From positions 5,518,001 to 5,582,000 of the forward strand of contig NZ_CP087184.1 in the NCBI RefSeq assembly GCF_024749045.1: a stretch of DNA of 64,000 bases. The letters are read 5' to 3'. Source of the stretch: Pseudomonas sp. B21-028 (GTDB lineage: Bacteria > Pseudomonadota > Gammaproteobacteria > Pseudomonadales > Pseudomonadaceae). The position numbers and the translations under genes are program-made. Below are positions 48,525 through 57,009 of the stretch, piece by piece. Numbering within the stretch: position 1 is the first letter of the stretch; every line of letters starts with the position of its first letter. The notes below the pieces were generated by a model that was not told the DNA's origin, ran no database searches, and worked only from the letters and a program-made list of their open reading frames with translations.

Positions 48525-48644
48525 TTCTTCGCCCTCCCCGCTCCAGCCCCGCTTCGCAGATGCCAGCCAAACGCCAGCCATGGTGAGCTGCGAAAACCCA
48601 TCGTCAGAAAAGAAACCGGAATACAAATAGAGTCTTGCTATTCT

Positions 48645-48663
48645 GATAATAAGAATTATTCTC
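48645..48663 (+). promoter_or_regulatory. Fur box upstream of the PA4570-like gene
   Basis: GATAATAAGAATTATTCTC matches the 19-bp Fur consensus GATAATGATAATCATTATC at 15 positions. It overlaps a possible promoter (TTGCTA at 48635-48640, 16 bp, TATTCT at 48657-48662), the right placement for iron repression. Confidence 0.85.
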
Positions 48664-48690
48664 ATCAAACCCATCAAGGAGATGAGAACC

Positions 48691-48948
48691 ATGACTTATT
48701 TGATCGACGCCTGGCTGGACCGCCCACATCCCTACCTCAGGATCCTGCATCGGGAAACCGGGGAAGTCTGCGCGGTGCTTGAAGAAGAAGCCTTGAGCGA
48801 ACTACAGGATCAGGGAGACCTGGACCTCAACAGCCTGAACTCAAGCGAACCACTGGTGCTCAAGGAGCTGGTGCGAAACCTGTTCCTGTTCTGCTATGCC
48901 CGGGCGTTGCGCCCGACAGGTGATTTCAATGGCAGGTTTCACGGATGA
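48691..48948 (+). CDS. PA4570 family protein, probably iron regulated
   Basis: An 85-residue cytoplasmic protein (MTYLIDAWLDRPHPYLRILH) with 'TGEVCAVLEEEALSELQDQG' and 'LVLKELVRNLFLFCYARALR'. It resembles P. aeruginosa PA4570, which is recalled as strongly induced by iron starvation. Function unknown. The ATG at 48691 has an AAGGAG ribosome binding site. The Fur box 28 bp upstream supports repression by Fur-Fe2+. Confidence 0.85.
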   Translation: MTYLIDAWLDRPHPYLRILHRETGEVCAVLEEEALSELQDQGDLDLNSLNSSEPLVLKELVRNLFLFCYARALRPTGDFNGRFHG

Positions 48949-48961
48949 GCACACAAGCCCC

Positions 48962-49049
48962 GTGGGAGCGAGCCTGCTCGCGATGACGTCGTGTCAGTCA
49001 CATTACTCTCGACTGACCGACCGCCATCGCGAGCAGGCTCGCTCCCACA
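48962..49049. repeat. REPIN between the PA4570-like gene and fklB
   Basis: Inverted family-A units GTGGGAGCGAGCCTGCTCGC and GCGAGCAGGCTCGCTCCCAC with a spacer of about 35 bp, between two convergent genes. Confidence 0.9.
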
Positions 49050-49065
49050 AAGGCCTGTTACTGCC

Positions 49066-49683
49066 TTACAGAACGTCCAGCAGCTCGACGTCGAACACCA
49101 GAACGCTGTGCGGCGGGATGCTGCCAACGCCCTGGGCGCCGTAAGCCAGTTCGCTCGGCACGTACAGGCGCCATTTGCTGCCGGTATTCATCAGTTGCAG
49201 CGCTTCGGTCCAGCCTGGGATCACGCCGCCCACCGGGAATTCGGCTGGCTGGCCACGATCGTAGGAGCTGTCGAACACGGTGCCGTCGATCAGGGTGCCG
49301 TGGTAGTGGGTACGCACCTGGTCTTCACGGGTCGGCTTGGCGCCTTCACCCTGGGTCAGCACTTCAAATTGCAGGCCCGAAGCCAGGGTGGTGATGCCGT
49401 CGCGCTTGGCATTTTCAGCCAGGAACGCACGACCTTCGCCCGCAGCGGCTTCGGCTTTGGCGGCTGCTTCGGCCTGCATGATTTCGCGGATGACCTTGAA
49501 ACTGGCGGACATTTCTTCCTGGCCCACACGGCTTGGCTTGCCGGCGAAAGCGTCGGTCAGGCCGGCCAGGATCGCGTCCAGGCTGACGCCCGGTGGCGGG
49601 TTGTCGCGCAACTGGTCGCCCAGTTGACGACCAATGCCGTAGCTGACGCGGGTTTCGTCGGTGGACAGGTTAACTTCGGACAT
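49066..49683 (-). CDS. fklB: FKBP-type peptidyl-prolyl isomerase FklB
   Basis: A 205-residue isomerase with an N-terminal FKBP_N dimerisation region (MSEVNLSTDETRVSYGIGRQ) and a C-terminal FKBP domain. The latter includes 'VRTHYHGTLIDGTVFDSSYD', 'VGGVIPGWTEALQLM' and 'YGAQGVGSIPPHSVLVFDVE'. No signal peptide precedes the start at 49683, so it is cytoplasmic, unlike the periplasmic FkpA. In P. aeruginosa this position holds PA4572 fklB. Confidence 0.93.
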   Translation of the reverse strand: MSEVNLSTDETRVSYGIGRQLGDQLRDNPPPGVSLDAILAGLTDAFAGKPSRVGQEEMSASFKVIREIMQAEAAAKAEAAAGEGRAFLAENAKRDGITTLASGLQFEVLTQGEGAKPTREDQVRTHYHGTLIDGTVFDSSYDRGQPAEFPVGGVIPGWTEALQLMNTGSKWRLYVPSELAYGAQGVGSIPPHSVLVFDVELLDVL

Positions 49684-49837
49684 GCTGCTGCTCCGCTGTG
49701 CGGACGGCTCGGGAATGGCCGTGCGTGACACAGCGCCTCCCGGAGCGCCCGGAACCAAAAGGGCGAGCAGACTAGCACAGATGCCATGACGGATGACCAG
49801 CGCCCACGTCAAAGTGCCTCGCCGGAAACGACAACGC

Positions 49838-49870
49838 CCGCCTGCCTTTCGACAGACGGGCGCTGCGCCA
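49838..49870 (-). terminator. Terminator of the YqhA-like gene
   Basis: The minus strand has CGCCCGTCTG-TCGAAAGG-CAGGCGGGCG followed by TTGTCGTTT, just after the stop of the YqhA-like gene. The stem is strong, the T tract imperfect. Confidence 0.6.
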
Positions 49871-49879
49871 ATGGAGGCT

Positions 49880-50368
49880 TCAGTGTTTAGTCAGCTTGTC
49901 CAGATAGCCCATGGCGAACGCCGACACCACGAAGGTCATGTGGATGATCACGTACCACTTCAGGTGTTCGGGATCGACATTCTTGGCGTCCATGAAAATG
50001 CGCAACAGGTGGATGGACGAAATGGCCACGATGGAAGCGGCGACTTTCATCTTCAGCGATGAAGAGTCCATGGTGCCCAGCCAGTTGAGCTTTTCCTTAT
50101 CGGAATCGATGTCCAGTTGCGAGACGAAGTTCTCGTAGCCGGAAATCATCACCATCACCAGCAGGCCGCCCACCAGGGCCATGTCGATCAGCGACAGCAG
50201 CACCAGGATCAGATCGGACTCGGCCATGGTGAACACGTTGGGGATGACGTGAAAGACTTCCTGGAAGAATTTCAACGCCAGGGCCAGCAGGCCCAGGGAC
50301 AGACCGAAGTAGATCGGCGCCAGCAGCCAACGGGAGGCGTACATTGCATTTTCGATAAAGCGTTCCAT
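49880..50368 (-). CDS. yqhA: YqhA/TIGR00645 family inner membrane protein
   Basis: A 162-residue protein ([20 protein letters not shown]) of the UPF0114/TIGR00645 family with four hydrophobic segments near 13-37, 53-78, 107-125 and 136-155. The conserved '[20 protein letters not shown]' and '[20 protein letters not shown]' are present. Function unknown. It lies between PA4575-like and fklB genes, as in P. aeruginosa. Confidence 0.92.
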   Translation of the reverse strand: MERFIENAMYASRWLLAPIYFGLSLGLLALALKFFQEVFHVIPNVFTMAESDLILVLLSLIDMALVGGLLVMVMISGYENFVSQLDIDSDKEKLNWLGTMDSSSLKMKVAASIVAISSIHLLRIFMDAKNVDPEHLKWYVIIHMTFVVSAFAMGYLDKLTKH

Positions 50369-50491
50369 TGAGTCTCACACCAGGGCCAGAAAATGGCGGC
50401 GAGTATATCAGCCACGACGAGCCCCACAAACGCCAGGGCCGTCCCTGGCCGCAGCCTCTGGTGTCAGGTTGCAAGTGCCGGGATCCGGCCT

Positions 50492-50833
50492 TCAATGAGG
50501 TGGATGGAACTCGAAGCCGCCGGAACTGCGGCAACGACCGCCATTGATCTCGCGTAGCTGGGCCTGCATGTGCAGGCACCAGATCTGCGGGTCGTTGGCC
50601 AGTTCATAACCATGCAGGGTCAGCGCCTGGACGATGGTGTCGAGGATCGATTCGGCGGCGTTCGGGCCGGGAAACGGGCCCTGGGCCTTGAGGGCGGAAG
50701 GTTGTTCGCCGGCCATTCCGGCGGCAAAAAGCAGGGTCCACATGCCGGTATCCCCCGCCAGCGGACGGATAGCGCATTCGATACGAGTGACAAGACCCAG
50801 GCATTGACGGGTGAGGCAAAGGTTGCGCGACAT
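50492..50833 (-). CDS. PA4575 family protein
   Basis: A 113-residue protein (MSRNLCLTRQCLGLVTRIEC) with 'IRPLAGDTGMWTLLFAAGMA', 'ALTLHGYELANDPQIWCLHM' and a short C-terminal tail. It matches P. aeruginosa PA4575 from memory in sequence and place. Four cysteines are present, no signal peptide, no known domain. Function unknown. Confidence 0.8.
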   Translation of the reverse strand: MSRNLCLTRQCLGLVTRIECAIRPLAGDTGMWTLLFAAGMAGEQPSALKAQGPFPGPNAAESILDTIVQALTLHGYELANDPQIWCLHMQAQLREINGGRCRSSGGFEFHPPH

Positions 50834-51036
50834 GGCGGCGCCCCTCAGTGATACGGTATTCAGCCCCGGGGGGCTGTTTCGGTCCGATGATGACTCTCGT
50901 TATCCTTGAACTGAGGATAGAAGAAAAGTTCCGCTTGCAAGCCAAGCGAGACCAGAATGCGCCGAATGGTCATAGTGTGAATATTGACGCCAAATCGGCG
51001 GCGTTCTGAAGCATTTTTGAATCGGTCCCAACCAAA

Positions 51037-51125
51037 TGTGGGAGCGAGCCTGCTCGCGAATGCGTTGGGTCAGTCAACATCAATGATGCTGATCCACCGC
51101 TTTCGCGAGCAGGCTCGCTCCCACA
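51037..51125. repeat. REPIN upstream of the PA4575-like gene
   Basis: Inverted family-A units TGTGGGAGCGAGCCTGCTCG and CGAGCAGGCTCGCTCCCACA. It fills part of the 310-bp gap 50834-51143, which otherwise shows no gene; this gap is upstream of the PA4575-like gene and downstream of the Lon-like gene. Confidence 0.9.
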
Positions 51126-51143
51126 TTCAGGTCTTCACTTCCA

Positions 51144-53582
51144 TCAAGCCGGCTTGGCCTCCGCCAAGGCTGCTTGCGCCAGTTCCTTTTCCGCCTCCTT
51201 GATGTCGTCTTCGCTGATCATTTCCGCAATCACCCTCAACCGCTCCACCACGCGGGCGTTGACGCTGCCCTCGGGGAACTCGCCATTTTCATCCGGCTCA
51301 CCGGCAGGCTCACCCACCAACAGGCTCAGGGCCTCGTCGGCCTGGCGCACGGCATAGACGTGGAACTGCCCCGCCCGGACGGCGGCCAACACCTTCTCAT
51401 CGAGCATCAAAGTGGCGACGTTGGCCTGGGGAATGATCGCCCCCTGCTCGCCGGTCAGCCCACGGGCCTCACAGAGACGGAAGAAACCTTCGATCTTCTC
51501 GTTGACCCCGCCCACCGCCTGCACTTCACCGAACTGGTTGATCGAGCCGGTGATGGCGAAGCACTGCTTCAACGGTGTCTTCGACAACGCCGAAATCAGT
51601 GTGCACGCCTCACCCAGGGAAGCGCTGTCGCCGTCGACATAACCGTAGGACTGCTCCAGGGCGATACTGGCCGAGATCGCCAACGGGAATTCCTGGGCGT
51701 AGCGGCTGCCCAGGTAACCGGTCAGGATCATCACGCCCTTGGAGTGAATCGGCTGGCCGAGGTTGACCTCTCGCTCGATGTCGACGATACCGCTGCCGCC
51801 CGGGTACACCGTGGCGGAGATCCGCGCCGGCACACCGAACGCCGAGTCGCCCACCTCCAGCACCGTCAACCCGTTGCACTTGCCCACGGCCGCGCCATCG
51901 GTGTCGATCAGGATGATCCCCGCCAGCATGTCGTCGAGGATCCGCGCCGAAACCCGCCCGGTGCGGGTGGCCTTGGCCTTGAGGGCGCGCTCGATGTGGC
52001 CGGCGTCGGTCATCTCGTCACCGGCCAACTGACGGATGAAATCCGCCTCGCTGACCAACTGGAACAGATCGCCGATACGGGCCGACAAGCGTCCCTGGTG
52101 TTCGGCCAGGCGCGCACTGTAGGTGGCCAGGCGCGCCACCGCGTCGGCGGTCAGTGGCGCCATGCCTTCTTCCGAAGTACGGGTCTTGAGCAACTGAGCG
52201 AACTGCTCCAGGCTCTCGTCGCCCATCGGGATGTCTTCGTCGAAGTCCACCAGCACGCGAAACATTTCCTGGAAGTCCGAGTCCAGGTCCTGCAACGCGT
52301 AGTAGAGCTGGCGGGCGCCGATGATCACGACCTTGACCTGCAACGGGATGTGCTGCGGCGTCAGGGTCACCGTGGCCAGCCGGCCCAGTTCGCCCAGGGG
52401 TGATTCCATCTTCAGCTTGCGCGATTGCAGGGCACGCTTGAGCGCGTCCCACACGAACGGCTCACCAAGCATTTTCTCCGCTTCAAGGATCAGGAAGCCA
52501 CCGTTGGCCCGATGCAAGGCACCGGGACGCAGCTGTCGATACGTGGTGTAGAGCGCGCCTTGATCCGTGCTGTACTCGATGCGCCCGAACAGGTTGTCGT
52601 AGGTCGGGTGCGGTTCGAACACCACCGGTGCGCCGCCGCTCGCCGGATGTCCCACCACCAGGCTCGGCGCATATTGCTCTTCCAGCATTTTGCGGGCGAT
52701 GGCGTCGGTCTTGCTGTCGTCCACCAGTTGCTCGACCACTGTCCGGAGCAGGTTGACCTGCATCGCTTGCAGGTAACCGCAGACCGCCGCGTTCTCCGCG
52801 TACTTTTCCGACAACGGCGCCAACAGCGGTTGCAGGGCCAGGGTGATGGTTTCTTCGTTGAGTTGGCGCAACTGGTTGCTGGACTCACGCTTCCATTGCG
52901 GCAGGCTGGCGAGTTCTTCGTTCAGGCGTTCTTCCAGGCCGGAGATGTCGTCATGGAAACGCTCGCGTTCGGATTCCGGCAACTGGGCGAACTCCGCTTC
53001 ATCCAGGGCCTTGCCTTCGCTCATCGGCGTGAAGGCGATGTTGCTGCTGTCGCGGTACAGCGCGACATCCTTCTCCAGGGCCAGGCGTTCGATGATATCC
53101 AGGGCGCGGTCGTAGCGCTGGTTGAAAGCCCGGTCGATGGCGCTTTTTTTCTGCTGGTAGGACGGGTGCTCGAATACCGCCGGAAAGGTCGACAGCAAGT
53201 TGTCGATCAGGCCGTTGATATCATTGATGAACGCACCGGCGGTACCCGATGGCAGCTCCAGGGCCCGGGGCTCGCGAGGCTCGTCGAAATTGTTGACGTA
53301 GACCCAGTCCGCCGGGGTCTGCAGGCGCTTGCCTTCGGCCTTGAGGTAACGTTTAACGAATGAAAACCGGCCGGTGCCGGGCTCGCCCATGACAAATACG
53401 TTGTAACCGGGGCGCGGCATGGCCACGCCGAACTGCAATGCTTCGACCGCACGCTCCTGGCCAAGCACACCGCGGAAGGGCTCCAGATCATTGGTGGTAG
53501 AGAAGCTGAACTGTTCAGCGGAAAACGGACGGGTCAGCGCTTCGGGCGCTAGACGCAAGCTGGCAGCAACAGGATCAGGCAT
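51144..53582 (-). CDS. Lon-like AAA+ protease with atypical Walker A
   Basis: An 812-residue protein with an N-terminal AAA_32-type ATPase region and a C-terminal Lon protease domain. The Ser-Lys dyad is intact: S653 in 'YVDGDSASLGEA' and K696 in 'VGGVNEKIEGFF', 43 residues apart as in Lon. The ATP site is unusual: the Walker A reads GEPGTGRFS (66-74), with arginine at the usual lysine, and the presumed Walker B region reads 'GGFLILEAEKML'. It resembles P. aeruginosa PA4576 and E. coli YcbZ. The substrate is unknown; it is a quality-control or regulatory protease by inference. Confidence 0.9.
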   Translation of the reverse strand: MPDPVAASLRLAPEALTRPFSAEQFSFSTTNDLEPFRGVLGQERAVEALQFGVAMPRPGYNVFVMGEPGTGRFSFVKRYLKAEGKRLQTPADWVYVNNFDEPREPRALELPSGTAGAFINDINGLIDNLLSTFPAVFEHPSYQQKKSAIDRAFNQRYDRALDIIERLALEKDVALYRDSSNIAFTPMSEGKALDEAEFAQLPESERERFHDDISGLEERLNEELASLPQWKRESSNQLRQLNEETITLALQPLLAPLSEKYAENAAVCGYLQAMQVNLLRTVVEQLVDDSKTDAIARKMLEEQYAPSLVVGHPASGGAPVVFEPHPTYDNLFGRIEYSTDQGALYTTYRQLRPGALHRANGGFLILEAEKMLGEPFVWDALKRALQSRKLKMESPLGELGRLATVTLTPQHIPLQVKVVIIGARQLYYALQDLDSDFQEMFRVLVDFDEDIPMGDESLEQFAQLLKTRTSEEGMAPLTADAVARLATYSARLAEHQGRLSARIGDLFQLVSEADFIRQLAGDEMTDAGHIERALKAKATRTGRVSARILDDMLAGIILIDTDGAAVGKCNGLTVLEVGDSAFGVPARISATVYPGGSGIVDIEREVNLGQPIHSKGVMILTGYLGSRYAQEFPLAISASIALEQSYGYVDGDSASLGEACTLISALSKTPLKQCFAITGSINQFGEVQAVGGVNEKIEGFFRLCEARGLTGEQGAIIPQANVATLMLDEKVLAAVRAGQFHVYAVRQADEALSLLVGEPAGEPDENGEFPEGSVNARVVERLRVIAEMISEDDIKEAEKELAQAALAEAKPA

Positions 53583-53747
53583 CGGGCTTCCTTACATCAG
53601 GCGGGGCAGATAACGGCATTCTGGCGCCGCCCGTACCTGACTGGCAAGGAGCGCCTCAGGTCAAAGCATAGTCAACCGGCCAGCCCCGAACCGAAGTGGA
53701 GGCCCGTAACCGCATGACTTGCAGGATAGTTTTTGCAAAATGTCACG

Positions 53748-53775
53748 GAACCCTTGGATCGTGCCTAAACTCCAA
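53748..53775 (+). promoter_or_regulatory. Possible AlgU (sigma22)-type promoter of the DUF3015 gene
   Basis: GAACCC (53748-53753), a 17-bp spacer and TCCAA (53771-53775) resemble the AlgU/RpoE pattern GAACTT-N16/17-TCTGA. Two mismatches in the -35 and one or two in the -10 leave it tentative. The leader would be about 95 nt. Confidence 0.35.
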
Positions 53776-53876
53776 ACTGCGCGGCTGGAACAATAACCGG
53801 CCCACTGGCGCGAGTGGTTGAGGCCACGAAGGCGCCAGACCCTGTCCATTGGTATGCACATAAAGAGAACATAGCT

Positions 53877-54365
53877 ATGAAACGGATTCTTCTCGGTACT
53901 CTCTTCACCGCTGTATCCCTCAACGCCATGGCTCAGGCGCCGGGCGGCCCGGATTGCGGCTGGGGCAACATGCTGTTCGAAGGTCAGCGTGGCACCCCGG
54001 CTCACTTCCTCGCTTCCACCACCAACGGCACCTCCGGCAACGCCACCTTCGGCATGACCTCTGGCACCAACGGCTGCTCGACCAACGCAGCACTGACCTA
54101 CGGTGGCAAGTCCTGGCTGGCCATGAATGGAATGATGAACGAGCTGTCCGAAGACATGGCCAAGGGTCAGGGCGAAGCGCTGACCACCTATGCCGTGGTA
54201 CTGGGTGTGGCACCGGAAGATCGCGCCCACTTCTCAGCTGTCACCCACGAGCACTTCCAGCAGATCTTCAGCAAGGCTGACGTGACCGCAGAAGACGTGC
54301 ATACCAATACCCTGGCCGTACTGAAAAACGATCCTCGCCTGGCCAAGTACGCCACTCAAGCTTAA
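53877..54365 (+). CDS. DUF3015 family secreted protein
   Basis: A 162-residue protein with a signal peptide (MKRILLGTLFTAVSLNAMAQ) and two cysteines in the mature part ('GPDCGWGN', 'TNGCSTNA') spaced as in DUF3015. The mature domain is rich in Thr, Gly and Asn, with helical repeats near 'NELSEDMAKGQGEAL'. Function unknown, periplasmic or outer membrane associated. The start at 53877 has an AGAGAA upstream and fits the signal peptide. It is followed by a terminator and the DUF4105 gene. Confidence 0.87.
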   Translation: MKRILLGTLFTAVSLNAMAQAPGGPDCGWGNMLFEGQRGTPAHFLASTTNGTSGNATFGMTSGTNGCSTNAALTYGGKSWLAMNGMMNELSEDMAKGQGEALTTYAVVLGVAPEDRAHFSAVTHEHFQQIFSKADVTAEDVHTNTLAVLKNDPRLAKYATQA

Positions 54366-54378
54366 GCTCGACCCCACT

Positions 54379-54406
54379 CGCTCCCTTCGGGGGGCGGGTT
54401 TTTCTT
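54379..54406 (+). terminator. Terminator of the DUF3015 gene
   Basis: CTCGCTCCC-TTCG-GGGGGCGGG, a stem with two G-U pairs, followed by TTTTTCTTTTTT, 14 bp after the stop codon. Confidence 0.8.
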
Positions 54407-54453
54407 TTTTGGGCCCATCCGGTCTTTATTTTCGACTTTCCAAGTAGCCGACT

Positions 54454-56307
54454 ATGCTCAAACGCCTTGCCTGGCTGGCGCTCTGTGTGTGCGCCCCATT
54501 GTCCGCCGCCCCCCATGTCGACCCTCAACGTTTGCAGCAATTGGCCAATGACCGCTTCTGGATTTCCCTGGGCCACTACGAAACCGCCAAGCTCGGTGGC
54601 TGGCGCAGCTATGTCAGCGACAGGAAATTCTTCCTGGCCCCCGACGGCAACGAACACCCCGACCATGAACTGACCGCCACGCTGCAGGCCCTCTACGGCC
54701 CGGCCAGCGCCGGTCAGCAACATGCCCAGTGCGTGTACCCGGCCCGCACGCGCTGGCTCAAGGCACAGCTCAACCTGACCGATCTGCCAGCAGTCGATTG
54801 CAGCGAATTCAAGCAATGGTTCAAGGACGTCTCGCCCCATAGCGCGGTGATGATTTTTCCGGCCGCCTACCTGAACAGTCCGTCGTCTATGTTCGGCCAT
54901 ACCCTGTTGCGCATCGACCAGGCCGACGTGCAACGGGACAAGACCGCCCTGTTGAGCTACGCGATCAACTTCGGCGCCTACATTGAAGGGTCGGACAACA
55001 GCATCATCTACGCCTGGAAGGGCTTGATGGGCGGCTATCCCGGCCTGTTCGCCCTGGTGCCCTACCAGGAGAAGCTGTCCGAGTACCGTAGCCTGGAAAA
55101 CCGCGACCTGTGGGAATACCGCCTCAACCTGAGCCAAGTGGAAACCGAGCGCATGGTCGAGCACGTCTGGGAGCTCAAGCAGATCCAGTTCGATTATTTT
55201 TTCTTCGATGAAAACTGCTCCTATCGCCTGTTGGAACTGCTGCAAGTGGCCCGTCCCAGCCTGCGCCTGACCGAACAATTTCCGCTGACGGCGATCCCCA
55301 CCGACACCGTCAAGGCCGTGAAGGAAGCCGGGTTGGTGGAGAGCATCGAATATCGGCCGTCCCGCGAGCGGGAACTGCTCAGCCGCGCCGAGCCACTCAC
55401 CGATGACGAACAGCAATGGGTACTGAAGGTCAGCGCCGACCAAAAGCGCTTGCAGGCCCCCGAATTCAAGGCACTGCCCCGCCAACGCCAGGCGCTTATC
55501 GTCGATGCGGCCTATCGCCTGGAGCGTTACCGCGCCAACGGCCAGGAGCGCGATCCGCAACGCGCCCAGCGCAGCTTCGAACTGTTGCGGGCGATCAACC
55601 AGAACCCCGCGCCAGAACTCGACATTCCCCAGCCGGGCCTGCCCGAGGACGGCCATGAATCGCGCACCTGGCAGGCTGGCCTCGGCACCCGGGGTGACCG
55701 GGCGTTCGGTGAATATGGCCTGCGCATGGCTTATCACGACCTCAATGACAATGCCGAAAGCTTCCCGCTGGGTGCGCAGATTGAAATCCTGCAGTTGAAG
55801 CTGCGCCAGTACGAAGGCAATGACTGGCAGGTCCAGCGCCTCGACCTGGCGACCATCCGCTCCCTGACGCCGCGCAATGAATTGCTGCAACCGCTGTCCT
55901 GGCAGGTCACCGGGGGCCTGGAACGGGTGCCGGGCAAGCACGACGATGAAAACCTGGTCAGCCACGTCAACGGCGGTGCCGGCGGCACCTGGGCGCTGAG
56001 CGAGGACGTGCTGGGGTTTGCCCTGGGCACGGTGCGGGTGGAACACAACAACGACTTCGCCCAATTCATCGCCCCGGCCACCGGGTTCAACAGTGGCGTG
56101 CTGTGGAAAAACCCGCTGGGCAATCTGAGCCTGGAAGCCAAGGGTGACTATTTCGTCAACGGTGAGGTGCGCCGGCGCCTGAGCCTGAACCAACAGTGGG
56201 AACTGTCCCGCAACCTCGGCCTGCGCCTGAGCGCCCAACGGGAATTCAGCCACCTGGCCTCGCCGGAGAACGAGGTGATGCTGGAGGTGAAGTGGTATCA
56301 CTACTGA
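54454..56307 (+). CDS. DUF4105 (Lnb N-terminal-like) periplasmic protein
   Basis: A 617-residue protein with a signal peptide (MLKRLAWLALCVCAPLSAA). The DUF4105/Lnb_N region (about 130-330) contains 'SSMFGHTLLRIDQA', 'YAINFGAYIEGSDNSIIYAW' and 'FFDENCSYRLLELL'; a His, a Cys and acidic residues suggest a papain-like thiol fold. The C-terminal third (about 385-617) is beta-rich with alternating hydrophobic strands and resembles an outer-membrane barrel ending in '...VMLEVKWYHY', with a terminal aromatic. Related Lnb proteins act on lipids or glycans, but the function here is not known. Confidence 0.85.
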   Translation: MLKRLAWLALCVCAPLSAAPHVDPQRLQQLANDRFWISLGHYETAKLGGWRSYVSDRKFFLAPDGNEHPDHELTATLQALYGPASAGQQHAQCVYPARTRWLKAQLNLTDLPAVDCSEFKQWFKDVSPHSAVMIFPAAYLNSPSSMFGHTLLRIDQADVQRDKTALLSYAINFGAYIEGSDNSIIYAWKGLMGGYPGLFALVPYQEKLSEYRSLENRDLWEYRLNLSQVETERMVEHVWELKQIQFDYFFFDENCSYRLLELLQVARPSLRLTEQFPLTAIPTDTVKAVKEAGLVESIEYRPSRERELLSRAEPLTDDEQQWVLKVSADQKRLQAPEFKALPRQRQALIVDAAYRLERYRANGQERDPQRAQRSFELLRAINQNPAPELDIPQPGLPEDGHESRTWQAGLGTRGDRAFGEYGLRMAYHDLNDNAESFPLGAQIEILQLKLRQYEGNDWQVQRLDLATIRSLTPRNELLQPLSWQVTGGLERVPGKHDDENLVSHVNGGAGGTWALSEDVLGFALGTVRVEHNNDFAQFIAPATGFNSGVLWKNPLGNLSLEAKGDYFVNGEVRRRLSLNQQWELSRNLGLRLSAQREFSHLASPENEVMLEVKWYHY

Positions 56308-56340
56308 TCAGGCAAAGCCCAATACAGGTCAATTAATACC

Positions 56341-56433
56341 TGTGGGAGCCGAGCTTGCTCGCGATGAGGGCGGGTCAATCGCCAACAATGCTGACAGGTC
56401 CGCCGCTATCGCGAGCAAGCTCGGCTCCCACAG
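56341..56433. repeat. REPIN downstream of the DUF4105 gene
   Basis: Inverted family-A units TGTGGGAGCCGAGCTTGCTC and GAGCAAGCTCGGCTCCCACA. Both arms carry the AGC CGAGCTTGCT variant, so the two arms changed together and still pair perfectly. Confidence 0.9.
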
Positions 56434-56582
56434 GTGGTGCGGCGCCTGGTCCTTATCGATTGGCATCAGGTCAATGCCCCACCGGCAACACAACGAACAG
56501 ATTAATCACAGCGCTTTCACACCGGCCTGACGAATCCGCTTCTAGACTTCCTGTATATGTGAATGCGGCAGGAAGGCAGGAA

Positions 56583-56939
56583 ATGAGGCGCGCGGTAGCG
56601 GTACTGGCGGTAGTGATGTTGCTTGGCGGCTGTGAAACCACCCATGAGGACCTGATCGCCCGAGGTTATCCACCGGCGTTCGCCGACGGCTTCGACGATG
56701 GCTGCAGCAGTGGCCGGCAAGCCGCCGGCGCGATCACCGGCCAGTTTCGCAAGGACGTCCCGCGCTATCTCAAGGACGCACGCTACGCCGAAGGCTGGAG
56801 CGACGGTTTCCGGCAGTGCCAGGCCATGCGCGAAAGTGAAGACCGGGACGCCTACCGCGACCGTCACTGGGATGAGCGCGAACGCGCCTGGCAACAGGAA
56901 AAGGATCGCGACGCCGCCCGGGCCTATCGCTCGCAGTGA
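56583..56939 (+). CDS. Small lipoprotein, function unknown
   Basis: A 118-residue protein with a lipoprotein signal (MRRAVAVLAVVMLLGGCETT) whose lipobox LGGC is typical. The mature part has 'DLIARGYPPAFADGFDDGCS' and a C-terminal half rich in Arg, Glu and Asp (about 80-118) that is probably a charged helix. The start at 56583 has AGGAA just upstream. It lies about 70 bp upstream of the Gre-like gene, on the same strand. No family recognised with certainty. Confidence 0.8.
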   Translation: MRRAVAVLAVVMLLGGCETTHEDLIARGYPPAFADGFDDGCSSGRQAAGAITGQFRKDVPRYLKDARYAEGWSDGFRQCQAMRESEDRDAYRDRHWDERERAWQQEKDRDAARAYRSQ

Positions 56940-57009
56940 GTCGCGTACAGACATCCGTCGAAACCAAAAGCCTGCGACCATGGCCCAAACTCCAATAGAG
57001 GAGAACACC

